NCBI GenBank assembly: GCA_964639885.1
Contig: CAZXEH010000003.1
Coordinates: forward strand, 62,001 to 126,000
Length of the DNA stretch: 64,000 nt
Direction: 5' to 3'
DNA from: JAGNLA01 sp964639885
GTDB taxonomy: Bacteria > Caldisericota > Caldisericia > JAAYUI01
Of this stretch, positions 51,475 through 60,338 are shown one piece after another; the first letter of the stretch is position 1; each line of letters starts with the position of its first letter. The position numbers and the translations under genes were made by a program. The notes under the pieces were generated by a model that was given only the letters and a program-made list of their open reading frames with translations, had not been told where the DNA came from and made no database searches.

Positions 51475-51550
51475 TGGTGGGTCGCACAGGACTCGAACCT
51501 GTAACCGCCTGATTAAGAGTCAGATGCTCTACCGATTGAGCTAGCGACCC
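51475..51550 (-). tRNA. tRNA-Lys (anticodon CUU)
   Basis: Cloverleaf with acceptor GGGTCGC paired with GCGACCC, anticodon CTT in loop CTCTTAA, T arm GGTTCGAGTCC. CCA is encoded. Confidence 0.95.
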
Positions 51551-51570
51551 ATCAATTTGTGCAAGCAAAG

Positions 51571-51644
51571 CGCGCCCAGCAGGAGTTGAACCCGCAACCT
51601 ACGGATCCGAAGTCCGTCGCTCTATCCAGTTGAGCTATGGGCGC
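51571..51644 (-). tRNA. tRNA-Arg (anticodon UCG)
   Basis: Acceptor GCGCCCA paired with TGGGCGC; anticodon stem ACGGA/TCCGT with loop CTTCGGA, anticodon TCG. CCA is not encoded. Confidence 0.92.
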
Positions 51645-51661
51645 ATGATCCGCGTAGTTTC

Positions 51662-51738
51662 TGGTGGGCCCAGCAGGAATTGAACCTGCGGCCTACGGTT
51701 TAGGAAACCGTCGCTCTATCCAACTGAGCTATGGGCCC
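51662..51738 (-). tRNA. tRNA-Arg (anticodon CCU)
   Basis: Acceptor GGGCCCA paired with TGGGCCC; anticodon stem ACGGT/ACCGT with loop TTCCTAA, anticodon CCT. CCA is encoded. Confidence 0.93.
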
Positions 51739-51747
51739 ATTTAAAAG

Positions 51748-51821
51748 CGAGCCCGGGGTGACTCGAACACCCGACCACCTGCTTAGAAGGCAGATGCTCT
51801 ATCCATCTGAGCTACGGGCCC
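51748..51821 (-). tRNA. tRNA-Arg (anticodon UCU)
   Basis: Acceptor GGGCCCG paired with CGGGCTC (one G-U pair); loop CTTCTAA, anticodon TCT. CCA is not encoded. Third arginine tRNA in a row. Confidence 0.92.
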
Positions 51822-51850
51822 ATGCTTGCCTGCTGAAATCATTTTCAAAG

Positions 51851-51927
51851 TGGTCGGGGAGGGCAGATTCGAACTGCCGACCTTCTGGTCCCAAACCAGA
51901 CGCGCTACCAAACTACGCCACTCCCCG
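51851..51927 (-). tRNA. tRNA-Pro (anticodon UGG)
   Basis: Acceptor CGGGGAG paired with CTCCCCG; anticodon stem TCTGG/CCAGA with loop TTTGGGA, anticodon TGG. CCA is encoded. First tRNA of the cluster. Confidence 0.95.
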
Positions 51928-51960
51928 ATTACGGGGCCTTGCTGGCAACCGACTTTGGGC

Positions 51961-51988
51961 ATTATAGCGAACTTGGTTTTGACTTCAA
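51961..51988 (-). promoter_or_regulatory. Predicted promoter of the tRNA cluster
   Basis: TTGAAG (minus strand, 51988-51983), 16-base spacer and a perfect TATAAT (51966-51961), about 33 bases before tRNA-Pro. It begins right after the stop of the thioredoxin-like gene; no terminator separates the two. Confidence 0.75.
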
Positions 51989-52729
51989 TTAAAGACCGAG
52001 TTTTGAGCGAATGATGGATTCGAGCTTGTTTTCTTCAGTACTTCCCTGAGTTATTGCGCCTTCATTCTGGAAAAGGACTGTCCCTTCAGAATCCACGAGC
52101 GTGAATGCAGGAATGCCCTGTCCAACAAAAATTCCGCCGATTTTTGCGCTTTGCGGGTCGCTGACTACCGGATATGGAATTCCCTCGCTTTGTGCGAACT
52201 CCTGTGCCTTGTAGATGGCATCTGTGGTGTCAACGTTAAGACCGATGACCATGAGGCCGTTTGCTTTGTACTTGTTGTACAGAGAAATCATGGTTGGTGT
52301 TGAAGCTCTGCATGGAGGACACCACTGCGCCCAAACGTCGATGAGATAGAGTTTTGCGCCTTTATCACTGAAGTTGACTGCTTTCCCGTTCGGATCATTC
52401 CAGCCAAGAGAAACCGAGGTCTGCGAAAGAACCTTTGCCTCAAGCACATTTGTGAACCACTCATTGTTTGTGCTGGTCTGCTCTGTGGTTGGGTTGTCTT
52501 TTGGCTCTTCCGAAGTGGTCATTTCGCTTGGTTTTGTTTCTTCTGTTGCCGGAGGTGCCGGAGGGGTTGTTTCCTCCGGCTTTGTTGTTTCCTGCGGCTG
52601 AGTGTTGCTGGCTGTTTCCTGGGGAGGTGGGGTCACCTTTTCAAAATTGACTTCTTCAGTCTTTCCGCACGCACCGAGTGCGACTGCAACAAGAACGAGA
52701 ACTGCGAACATTGCCAAAATGCGTTTCAT
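51989..52729 (-). CDS. TlpA-like thioredoxin-fold lipoprotein
   Basis: Extracytoplasmic thiol-disulfide oxidoreductase of 246 residues. A signal peptide ends in a lipobox, LGAC, so Cys20 should be lipid-modified. A Pro/Thr/Glu-rich linker (about 25-95) precedes a TlpA/ResA-type thioredoxin domain (about 100-246) with the active site VWAQWCPPCRAS and the cis-Pro segment GQGIPAFTLVDSEG. The linker would hold the domain away from the membrane. Its ATG overlaps the stop of the beta-propeller protein (ATGA). It may keep secreted Cys proteins reduced, for example the nearby family; that is inference. Confidence 0.9.
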   Translation of the reverse strand: MKRILAMFAVLVLVAVALGACGKTEEVNFEKVTPPPQETASNTQPQETTKPEETTPPAPPATEETKPSEMTTSEEPKDNPTTEQTSTNNEWFTNVLEAKVLSQTSVSLGWNDPNGKAVNFSDKGAKLYLIDVWAQWCPPCRASTPTMISLYNKYKANGLMVIGLNVDTTDAIYKAQEFAQSEGIPYPVVSDPQSAKIGGIFVGQGIPAFTLVDSEGTVLFQNEGAITQGSTEENKLESIIRSKLGL

Positions 52730-53973
52730 TTTTTCACCTCAATCATCTTTGTGTCAGAATAGTAGTTGGTTCCTGCGCCCAGGATGTCCGAGACAAACTT
52801 GAGCGGAACCATGGTTGTGCCGTTGCAGTAAATGCGCGGCGGAACTGCTGAAGGAAGCAACGTTTTCTTTCCATCAACGTATGCGTATTTGTCCCCGATT
52901 GTCATCGTGACAGTCTTGGGACTCGAGTATGTTATCGTAATTTTTTGTTTGGCGGCGTCCCAGGCAATTTTCCCTCCGAGTGGCTCGATAACCTGCCGAA
53001 CCGGAACCAGGGACCGTCCATTTTCGATTCTAACCGGGCAGGACAGCTTGAACTTCTCTCCGTTGACCTCATATGTATACCCGCCGACAGTGAACTTCAA
53101 AACGACCTGTTTTTTGGGGTTGGCGACATTCTTGATTGTGCGCTTGAGGTTTCCGTCATACGAGAAGATATAAAGGCTGCCGCCATCGGCATTTGAACCA
53201 ACGACAACCTCCGATGCGCCGATGTTGACTGTCAGCGTGACTGCTTCCGGAACAGTGGCAAACTGTTTGATCATGACACCAGATGCCGTAAACGACTTTA
53301 TGGAGTTCCCGTCGAGAACAAAGATTTTGTCTTCGTACTCGGAGGCATCGATTGCCTTTGGGTTGGAGAGCAAGCCCTTGCCAAATGATCCAGTTGGTTT
53401 TTTGTCGGTGTTGCTTGCGGTTTTGACCTGGTTGTCGTCCAGGATGAAAAGTTTTTTTGTGGTCGAGTAGTACGAAGCCGTCGGGTTGACGAGTCCCGTG
53501 ACCTCTTTGCTAAGTTTTCCAAGGTCATCGATAATAACCACCTTTTTCAGGTTCCTGTCAACGATTGACAGCCAGTAGTCGTAGTCTGACCTCAGGTAAC
53601 TGATGTCTACAGGATTTTTAAGCTGGCCTGAACCGCTGCCTGTCTGGGTGACTGGACGAATGTACTTGTAAGAGGTGTATGTTTCAAACTCGAACAGCTT
53701 TGAGGTGCCGTTGTTTGAAGAAACAAAGGCCACTTCGCCGGCACACCAGCAGACAGTAAGGTTTGTCATGCCTGAAATCTGAGAGTTGGCAATGACCGTT
53801 GCCTGATAGTTATAGGTGCTGTCGAATTTGTGAACTTGCTGTGTGGCGGTGTTGAGCACGAAGATGTTGCCGCTGTGATCTGAACAGATTGAGATTGCTG
53901 ATGTGATACCCCTAGAGGGTATATAGTGAAAGAGTAAGAGTATGGCTAGAACTATAGGTATCAGTTTTTTCAT
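52726..53973 (-). CDS. Secreted beta-propeller-like protein with C-terminal stalk (copper amine oxidase N-like) domain
   Basis: 415 residues from the ATG at 53973, which has GGAG five bases upstream. After a signal peptide (KLIPIVLAILLLFHYIPS), residues about 20-280 carry repeats of the kind SGNIFVLNTATQQVHKFD, KKLFILDDNQVK and EDKIFVLDGNSIKSF, which suggest an NHL/SMP-30-type propeller. Residues about 290-415 form a copper-amine-oxidase-N1-like domain (ENGRSLVPVRQVIEPLGG; NGTTMVPLKFVSDILGA). This domain is non-enzymatic in such proteins and is often a wall or surface module. The same C-terminal type occurs in the large paralogues upstream. Confidence 0.8.
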   Translation of the reverse strand: MKKLIPIVLAILLLFHYIPSRGITSAISICSDHSGNIFVLNTATQQVHKFDSTYNYQATVIANSQISGMTNLTVCWCAGEVAFVSSNNGTSKLFEFETYTSYKYIRPVTQTGSGSGQLKNPVDISYLRSDYDYWLSIVDRNLKKVVIIDDLGKLSKEVTGLVNPTASYYSTTKKLFILDDNQVKTASNTDKKPTGSFGKGLLSNPKAIDASEYEDKIFVLDGNSIKSFTASGVMIKQFATVPEAVTLTVNIGASEVVVGSNADGGSLYIFSYDGNLKRTIKNVANPKKQVVLKFTVGGYTYEVNGEKFKLSCPVRIENGRSLVPVRQVIEPLGGKIAWDAAKQKITITYSSPKTVTMTIGDKYAYVDGKKTLLPSAVPPRIYCNGTTMVPLKFVSDILGAGTNYYSDTKMIEVKK

Positions 53974-54045
53974 CGGACTCCATTCTATGGGTTTGAATAT
54001 TTTTGTCAATGCCTTTTGTTTAAGATTTTCGCTAAACCCATTATA

Positions 54046-54082
54046 AACAAAAACCGCCCTCCGAGATAGAAGGGCGGTTTGA
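54046..54082 (-). terminator. Rho-independent terminator after the large secreted protein
   Basis: AAACCGCCCT (54051-54060) and AGGGCGGTTT (54071-54080) form a ten-pair stem with a ten-base loop; on the minus strand it continues into a T-run. Located 20 bases past the stop of the 54103-57435 gene. Confidence 0.88.
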
Positions 54083-54102
54083 AGTTTTTGATCAGCCTGT
54101 GA

Positions 54103-57100
54103 TCATTTCGGGTAGGTGAGTGTGATGACTTTTGTCTTTGCGTCGTACTGCACAGCTGCGCCAAGGTTTTCGGCAAACCATCTGAACGGAAGAAGAGTCT
54201 TTCCGCCAAGCGAGATCGGATAGATTGTGCCTTTGGTGTTGTACTTGACGTCCTTGCCGTCAACTTTCGCTGTCGGCTTGTTGAGCCAGAGTTCAAGAAC
54301 CTTGGTTGGTCCATTTGGCGGTGTCTGGGTGAGTGTGACCTTTTTGGTCTTTGCATCATACGCAACTGCGCAGTCGAGGAGTTTTGCAACATCCGAGATT
54401 GGCATGTAGGTTGTGCCATTGAGCGCTTTGAGTTTTGGATCTGTGAATTTGCTTGTCGGTGCAGTCTTGAACGGAGTTTGCTCTGCGCCATTGACTGTCC
54501 AGTTGGTTTTGTCGAGTGTGAGGACAATAACGGTTTTCTTCGGCTTTGCCTCGAAGGTGATGGTCTTGGTCGACTTGTTGCCGGCTTCGTCCGAGGCTTC
54601 GATGGTGATTGTGTTCTTTCCTTCAACCACTGTGTAGTCGAGGGTGAAGATGCCCTGGTCGCCTTCGTTGGATTCAAGGTTTGCTATGCTGCCGTTGATG
54701 TAAACGGTTGCTGTCTGTTCGGTCTTGACCTTGATTGTGGTTGCATCGTCCGGAGCAAAGACGTCGTTTGCAGTTGGTGCCACTACTTCGATGTTTGGCG
54801 GGGTTGTGTCGAGGATGATGGTCTTTCTGACGATTGTTTCGTTGCAGGCCTGGTCGCGTCCGATAAATTCGACAACGTTTGCACCTTCCTTGAGATTAAC
54901 GGTGTGCTTGAACTTGTAGGTGATCGAGCCTGAGTTGGCTGTCTCGTAGATTTCACCGGTGAGAAGCTGGGTTTCCTGTCCACCGAACCTGATGAAGACT
55001 GAGTCGGTGACCTGGAACTTGGTGTTGTCTCCGTTGGTGAGCATTTCTGTAAATCCGCGCTCGCCTTCAACTGTGTAGGTTTTCTTGCTGACCCTGATCG
55101 ACTCTGACTTTGGCACGATGACATTGATTGGCGGTGAAATTGTGTCGAGATAGAGGTCAACTGTCTGATCTTCTTCAACTTTTCCACCAAACTCAGCGTG
55201 CCACGTGATCTTGGCTCTCTGGGAACCTGGCATCATCCTTGCTTCGCCACCATAACTGACCGACTTATCAGGCTGGCAGTTCCACCAGAATGTGATCTTT
55301 GCTTCCGGGTTGAGGCATTCGAAACCGAGAATCGGTGGCTTGTTGAACCACTCGCCGCAGTTTGGCTTGTCCGGATCCTTGAAGTAAATCCATGATTTGA
55401 GTGGTGATGGTTCGACTACGTATTCTTCCGAGGTGATCGGTTCGTCCTTGTCGGTTGAAACACTGAGGTTGTATGGACCGTGCTTGCGCGGGTTCTTGAT
55501 GCCAGCGTCAACCTTGAATTCGACGATTGACCATTCGAACGGCTTGCAGTTTGAGTCTGTTGTGATTGTTACCTTCTGGCCAACGACAACGACTTCAGTG
55601 ACCGGCTTCATGCACACATAAACATTTTCTGGAGCAATCGTCGGTGGTACTGTTGTGCCTTCAGGGAAGACAACGTGAATCTTTTCGCCGACTGAAAGTT
55701 CGCCACCGGCTGATGGTTGGTACTTGAATTTGTAGCCCGATGCAACCGATCCCTGATAGTCTGTGAGTTCGAGTTCGGAGATCAATGGCATTGACTTGAT
55801 GATGTCGAAGTTTTCGAAGTTGTATTCCTTGCCGTCGTATGAGAACTTGAGGGTGTAGGTGCCTGGAACCGGATTTCTGATGCCGGCCTCTGTTTTAAAC
55901 CTTATGCGGAGCGAACCTGAGATTTCTTCGGTTGCGGTAAACGTGATTGCATTGCCTGAGATTGCGATTGCACCAGTGTAGGCTTTGCCACCAACTTCAA
56001 CGGTCTTGTTGTCAATCTTGGTTGGGAGAACTGTTGTTGCTGGGAAGACGACCGAGAATGTTGATCCGGCCTTGATCTTGAGGTCTGCCGGAAGGATTCC
56101 GACTGCTGTGTAAGCAGCTGTTGCCTTTTCGAAGTTTGGAACAACCTTGACTGAGGCAACGGCACCGATCCTGAAGTTTGCTGACTTGATGAAGTTCGGT
56201 TCCGATGAGGATGAGATTTCGACAGTGTTGTCGCCTGATGCTGACGGATTCCTGATTCCTGCAATTTCGAGGAACTGGATTGTTGCATCGCCAAGGTTTG
56301 AAATATCAGTTGGTACAACAAGTGTTATCTGATTGTAAGTTTCGTAGTTTGTGGCAATCTGTGGTGCGCTTGTAACGAATGAACCGTTGATCTTGATTGA
56401 CTTTGCTGGGAACTTTTTTGGAAGTGTGAATGCTTTTGGAATCTTGATCATGATGGTTGAAGAGCCACCGTCAAGTGCTCCGCCCTCACCGGTCTTGAAC
56501 TTGATCGATGCGTTTGTGACCTGGTCGTTGTCTGGCGGATCGAGGATGACGTTAACGTTTGTAATGTCTGAGCATGGGAGCATGAAAGCTTCTGATTCTA
56601 CTGGTGTCGGTTCCGGGAGAGTGGCAATTGACAGCCTGTAGCGTCCCGGGGTTGCCGGAGCGATGAGGCCGGTGTTCTTCGAGGTGTTGATGTCGATTGA
56701 GTTGTAGCCTTTTCTCCAGGCTTCGATCTCAAGCGGAGTGTTGACCTGATATGAGCGCTCTTTGCAGTTGTTGATGAGGATTGGATATCCCTGGCATTCA
56801 GAGCATGGCGAGTAGCCGATTGAGGTTGAACGAATGATTGTCTTCATCCTTTCCATTCTCTGTGTCTGGTCGCGTGGGAGTGGTGGGAAAACGGTTCCGA
56901 GCTGCCAGCATCCAAGACCTGACGGATCCTTTATGATTCTGACCCTGCCCTGTGTGGCATCACAGACGCTTGCCCAACCTGGTACCGAGTCCTTTGAGCA
57001 TGCTGGGGTTTCGTCAAATTCGGTTGCGCCTTTTTCGTCTTTAACGGCGTAAACCTTTCCGAGTTCCTTTTCTTCCTGGTTCGTGTACTTCTTGAAGTAG

Positions 57101-57435
57101 TTTTCGTTCGGGATGAATCTGATGTTTTCCTTCTGTCCAGTAACCGGTGGAAGTCCATCGCAAATCTGCTTGACAAGTTCGGCGTTAGTTGCTGAAACCG
57201 CCTCGTCGATCGGGAACCATATTTTGAGCCAGTCGTGAATCTTGATGTTCACGTTGTATCTCATGTAAACCTTGAAGGCGGTAAGGGTGTTTGCCCTTGC
57301 AGCCGCAATTTTCGGCTTTGTCATATTCAGTTCGACGTGAACTGGACCCAAAGTTGCCATTGTCACCGGGATTGTTGTGAGGATCAACCCGGCAGTGAGG
57401 ATAAGTGTGATTGTTGCGATAATTGTCTTCCTCAT
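54103..57435 (-). CDS. Large secreted multidomain protein, paralogue A
   Basis: 1110 residues from the ATG with GGAGA upstream. A signal peptide is followed by an N-terminal domain (about 28-280) that I do not recognise, with blocks GPVHVELNMTKPK, DWLKIWFPIDEA, KDPSGLGCWQLGT, PCSECQGYP and WRKGYNSIDINTS and several conserved Cys. Three or four beta-sandwich modules follow (about 285-640; GEGGALDGGSS). Next come a Cys-containing module starting WIYFKDPDKPNC (about 650-760), Ig-like modules with LKEGANVVEFIGRDQACNE and KNTITIEASDEAGNKST, and a C-terminal stalk domain (about 965-1110; GTTYMPISDVAKLL). Possibly a surface-layer or matrix protein; no enzymatic motif seen. Confidence 0.8.
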   Translation of the reverse strand: MRKTIIATITLILTAGLILTTIPVTMATLGPVHVELNMTKPKIAAARANTLTAFKVYMRYNVNIKIHDWLKIWFPIDEAVSATNAELVKQICDGLPPVTGQKENIRFIPNENYFKKYTNQEEKELGKVYAVKDEKGATEFDETPACSKDSVPGWASVCDATQGRVRIIKDPSGLGCWQLGTVFPPLPRDQTQRMERMKTIIRSTSIGYSPCSECQGYPILINNCKERSYQVNTPLEIEAWRKGYNSIDINTSKNTGLIAPATPGRYRLSIATLPEPTPVESEAFMLPCSDITNVNVILDPPDNDQVTNASIKFKTGEGGALDGGSSTIMIKIPKAFTLPKKFPAKSIKINGSFVTSAPQIATNYETYNQITLVVPTDISNLGDATIQFLEIAGIRNPSASGDNTVEISSSSEPNFIKSANFRIGAVASVKVVPNFEKATAAYTAVGILPADLKIKAGSTFSVVFPATTVLPTKIDNKTVEVGGKAYTGAIAISGNAITFTATEEISGSLRIRFKTEAGIRNPVPGTYTLKFSYDGKEYNFENFDIIKSMPLISELELTDYQGSVASGYKFKYQPSAGGELSVGEKIHVVFPEGTTVPPTIAPENVYVCMKPVTEVVVVGQKVTITTDSNCKPFEWSIVEFKVDAGIKNPRKHGPYNLSVSTDKDEPITSEEYVVEPSPLKSWIYFKDPDKPNCGEWFNKPPILGFECLNPEAKITFWWNCQPDKSVSYGGEARMMPGSQRAKITWHAEFGGKVEEDQTVDLYLDTISPPINVIVPKSESIRVSKKTYTVEGERGFTEMLTNGDNTKFQVTDSVFIRFGGQETQLLTGEIYETANSGSITYKFKHTVNLKEGANVVEFIGRDQACNETIVRKTIILDTTPPNIEVVAPTANDVFAPDDATTIKVKTEQTATVYINGSIANLESNEGDQGIFTLDYTVVEGKNTITIEASDEAGNKSTKTITFEAKPKKTVIVLTLDKTNWTVNGAEQTPFKTAPTSKFTDPKLKALNGTTYMPISDVAKLLDCAVAYDAKTKKVTLTQTPPNGPTKVLELWLNKPTAKVDGKDVKYNTKGTIYPISLGGKTLLPFRWFAENLGAAVQYDAKTKVITLTYPK

Positions 57436-57638
57436 CCGATTCTCCTTTCGACTTTCAACCAAAACTCCAACAAGTCTAGCAGTTTGGTATATTCAAACAA
57501 ATTAAAATCTGCTGGTGTGATTTAAGCAGATCAAACCAAAATTCCATTTAAGAAAGCCCTAAAACGTGTTAATTTAGGATTAAGTGAAGTTTGTTTGAAC
57601 GCAGGTTTTTTTATATAAACTACGTGGCGGAGGTTTTT

Positions 57639-58670
57639 ATGAGAATGAAAACTTTAGTGGCGATAGTATTGGTTTTGTCAACGATGGCAGCTTTCACATC
57701 CTGTGGCGAGGAGAAGCCTGAGGATTTTGCATACATTTCCGGAACGATCTATGAGAAAACGACAAAGGCACCGATTCCAGATGCAATCGTAACTCTCGAC
57801 GACCAGACGATGACTTCGACTTCAGATGGAAGATTCATTTTCTCGAAGCTGGAAAAGGGATCCACACATGTTCTTGAATGCAGTAAATTGCTTTACAAGG
57901 ATTTTAAGTTGGAAAATCTTGTGGCTGTATATCCGGGAACAACCCAGGATATCGAACTTGAGATAGATTTACCGAATCCGCCAAAAACGGTGAATCTTGG
58001 ACAACTGACAACAAAGAATCTCAAGTCATTCGATTACGTGCTCAGCTTTGGAACTTCACCCACACAGATTACGTATGAAATGAATGGAAGCTTCTCTGCG
58101 CCTAATTCCTACTCGCACAACATGAAGCAGTTCAGACAGCAGCAGGTTCAGGTTGGCCCAGATGATGCCAAAAAGGAGTCTCCACCAATAAAACTCATCG
58201 AAATTGCTGGAAAACAGTGGATTGACGAAGGTAATGGTTATTCAGCTGTGCCTCCGGATAAGATCAGACAGGGATTCCGCGACATGTTCAGTATGATTGA
58301 GAACAGGACTTCAATCATCAGTAAAGCTCTGGAAAAGGCTCAAAACGTTGAAGATGTTGGAGCCACTACAATTGGTGGAATTGCTTGCAACAGGTACCGT
58401 GGGCTCACCATTATCCAGCTTCAGAGACCACTTGATTCCGAGACTGGCAGAAAGATGGTCAATGATACCGTTCTGTGCGAGTTCAACATTGCCGTCGCCA
58501 CCCAGGCTGGACTTGAAAACACACCCATCGATATCGACATCATGCTTTTCTACAAGGATTTGCAGAGCAGACCATATTCCCACATAACACTGAGCAACTG
58601 CAACTCGCCAATCATTATCAAACAACCGGAAGTCAAGAATCCATCAAGCCCGATCAAGGTTAATCCGTAA
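57639..58670 (+). CDS. Lipoprotein with N-terminal carboxypeptidase-regulatory-like domain
   Basis: 343 residues from the ATG preceded by GGAGG. The signal peptide ends in a lipobox (FTSC), so it should be a lipoprotein. Residues about 30-105 resemble a carboxypeptidase-regulatory-like beta-sandwich: ISGTIYEKTTKAPIPDAIV, then SDGRFIFSKLEKG. The remainder, with FDYVLSFGTSPTQITYEMNG and IAGKQWIDEGNGY, recalls LolA/LppX-like lipid-binding beta folds, but only loosely. It is the only plus-strand gene in this region, divergent from the large secreted protein; the 203-base gap before it (57436-57638) is AT-rich and shows no further feature. Confidence 0.75.
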   Translation: MRMKTLVAIVLVLSTMAAFTSCGEEKPEDFAYISGTIYEKTTKAPIPDAIVTLDDQTMTSTSDGRFIFSKLEKGSTHVLECSKLLYKDFKLENLVAVYPGTTQDIELEIDLPNPPKTVNLGQLTTKNLKSFDYVLSFGTSPTQITYEMNGSFSAPNSYSHNMKQFRQQQVQVGPDDAKKESPPIKLIEIAGKQWIDEGNGYSAVPPDKIRQGFRDMFSMIENRTSIISKALEKAQNVEDVGATTIGGIACNRYRGLTIIQLQRPLDSETGRKMVNDTVLCEFNIAVATQAGLENTPIDIDIMLFYKDLQSRPYSHITLSNCNSPIIIKQPEVKNPSSPIKVNP

Positions 58671-58689
58671 TATTTACAGTATCGACAAC

Positions 58690-58720
58690 AACCCCCGTTG
58701 AAAGACGGGGGTTTATTTTT
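58690..58720 (+). terminator. Terminator between converging genes
   Basis: AACCCCCGT (58690-58698) and ACGGGGGTT (58705-58713) form a nine-pair stem, followed on the plus strand by TATTTTT. It serves the lipoprotein gene and may also stop transcription coming from the minus-strand genes. Confidence 0.88.
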
Positions 58721-60338
58721 CCGTTCGTTTCACAATTTCAATCTGGCCACAATCGTAGACAGTCTCGCCAGCTTTTATTTTTATAACGTATTTTCCGGCT
58801 GGCGGATTGATGATTTTGCATTTGTAGGAGATGTTAATTATTGTGAGGCTGTTGGTAGTGACTGATGATTTGAATGTCACTCCAGTGTTCCCGGCAATAA
58901 CGGTGCCCTTGCAGTATTTCCCGTCGACGGTTATCGAATTTGCTTCAATCTTTTTTGGGATAAAAAAGCCGTTTGGCAGAAAGATTGTTATCTGGTCGCC
59001 ACTTTTGATCGGTTTGTCCAGAGCTGCCCTGATGGTCAAGTCCAGGATTTCTTCTTCATAACAATTGGTTGCAATCGAGACTGATTCAAACTTTGGTGTA
59101 AATGGTTCCGATTTCACAAACTCGGGTTCAGAGGCGGTGCAGACTTCTATTTGAACAGGCTTTGTCGAATCCTTTACGGAAATCTTCGATGAGGGGAAGA
59201 AATCGATTGCAATCCTGCCCATGTTTTCAACGTCGACATTTGTTGTAAAAGTCAGCGTTTGCCAGTTGTTTTTGCTGGTCACCCTCATGATGTATTCAGC
59301 AGGCATTTTCCCGTTGACCAACACAGAACCCTTGGGCAATTCATTTGGGAGCTTTATGGCAGGGGGAAATCTCATGGATATTTGGCTGGTTCCACCGTCC
59401 AGAGCGCCACCCTCACCGGTTGCAAAACTGACTCGCAGCAAAGAATTAGGGTTTTCCAAAACATTGACTGTTGCAGTGGGGGTTGTTATTTTCGAGCACG
59501 GCAGGACAAAAGCTTCTGACTCAACCGGCTCCGGTTCAGGCTTGGTTGCCACCGCGACCCTGTATCTGCCGGGTGTGGCAGGTGCGATTATTCCGGTGCT
59601 GATTGTGCTGTTCCAGTCGATAGAGTTGTAGCCTTTTCGCCAGGCATCTACTGACAGGGAGGCGTACTCTTGATATGACCTTTCCAGACAATTATTGACG
59701 ATTATTGCATAACCCTGGCATTCTGCACAGGGAGTATAGCAAAACAGTGTGCTTCTCATAATCGCTTGTAATTTCTTGATCAAATCCGTTTGATCAAGTG
59801 GCATTGAGGGCATGACAGTTCCAAGCATCCAGCAGCCCAGACCTGACGGATCTTTGATTACCCTGTACTTTTTCAATTCTTTGCCACAAGCACTGCCCCA
59901 ATCCGATATTTCCGAGACGTCGGGACAGGAAGCAAAATTGTAACCACCATTATCATTTTTACCTTCGTATATCTGTCTTACTTTCGACAATTCTGGATTA
60001 TCAAACTTCTCGAAGTACTCATTATTTGGTATGAATCTGGGATTGTTGATCCTTTTGTCAATTACCGGCAAACCATCACATATCTCTCCGAGCACATCTT
60101 CAGGATTTTCTGAATTTGTGAATTCATCAATCGGAAACCAAATTTTGTACCAGTCAGTATATTTTATGTCTACGTTGTATCTGAAACTGATTTTGAAAGC
60201 GTTGACCGAGTTTGCTCTTGCATGGCTCATCTTTGGCTTGGTGAGATTCAGTTCAACTCTTACAGGACCAAGCGTGGCGTTCACGCTGCCTATTGTAAAT
60301 ATCAGCACCAAGATTATCGAAAATGCTATCTTTCTCAA
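58713..60338 (-). CDS. Secreted protein, short paralogue B
   Basis: 541 residues from TTG 60338, which has GGGAG six bases upstream and overlaps the stop of paralogue C (TTGA). The signal peptide ends SVNATLG. The N-terminal domain matches paralogues A and C block by block (GPVRVELNLTKPKMSHARAN, DWYKIWFPIDEF, KDPSGLGCWMLGT, CAECQGYA, WRKGYNSIDWNST). Two or three beta-sandwich modules follow (GEGGALDGGTS). The Cys module, the Ig-like modules and the stalk domain are missing. The end overlaps the terminator stem. Either a natural short form or a 3'-truncated copy; the reading frame is clean, so I favour a functional short form. Confidence 0.78.
   Translation of the reverse strand: MRKIAFSIILVLIFTIGSVNATLGPVRVELNLTKPKMSHARANSVNAFKISFRYNVDIKYTDWYKIWFPIDEFTNSENPEDVLGEICDGLPVIDKRINNPRFIPNNEYFEKFDNPELSKVRQIYEGKNDNGGYNFASCPDVSEISDWGSACGKELKKYRVIKDPSGLGCWMLGTVMPSMPLDQTDLIKKLQAIMRSTLFCYTPCAECQGYAIIVNNCLERSYQEYASLSVDAWRKGYNSIDWNSTISTGIIAPATPGRYRVAVATKPEPEPVESEAFVLPCSKITTPTATVNVLENPNSLLRVSFATGEGGALDGGTSQISMRFPPAIKLPNELPKGSVLVNGKMPAEYIMRVTSKNNWQTLTFTTNVDVENMGRIAIDFFPSSKISVKDSTKPVQIEVCTASEPEFVKSEPFTPKFESVSIATNCYEEEILDLTIRAALDKPIKSGDQITIFLPNGFFIPKKIEANSITVDGKYCKGTVIAGNTGVTFKSSVTTNSLTIINISYKCKIINPPAGKYVIKIKAGETVYDCGQIEIVKRTEK

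Noticed and set aside
50271..51927. Tandem tRNAs as a mobile-element attachment site
   Set aside because: No integrase, no direct repeat of a tRNA 3' end and only ordinary genes on both sides.
52726..53973. Copper amine oxidase enzyme
   Set aside because: Only the N1-like stalk domain is present; there is no catalytic amine oxidase domain, so no enzymatic role is assigned here or in the large paralogues.
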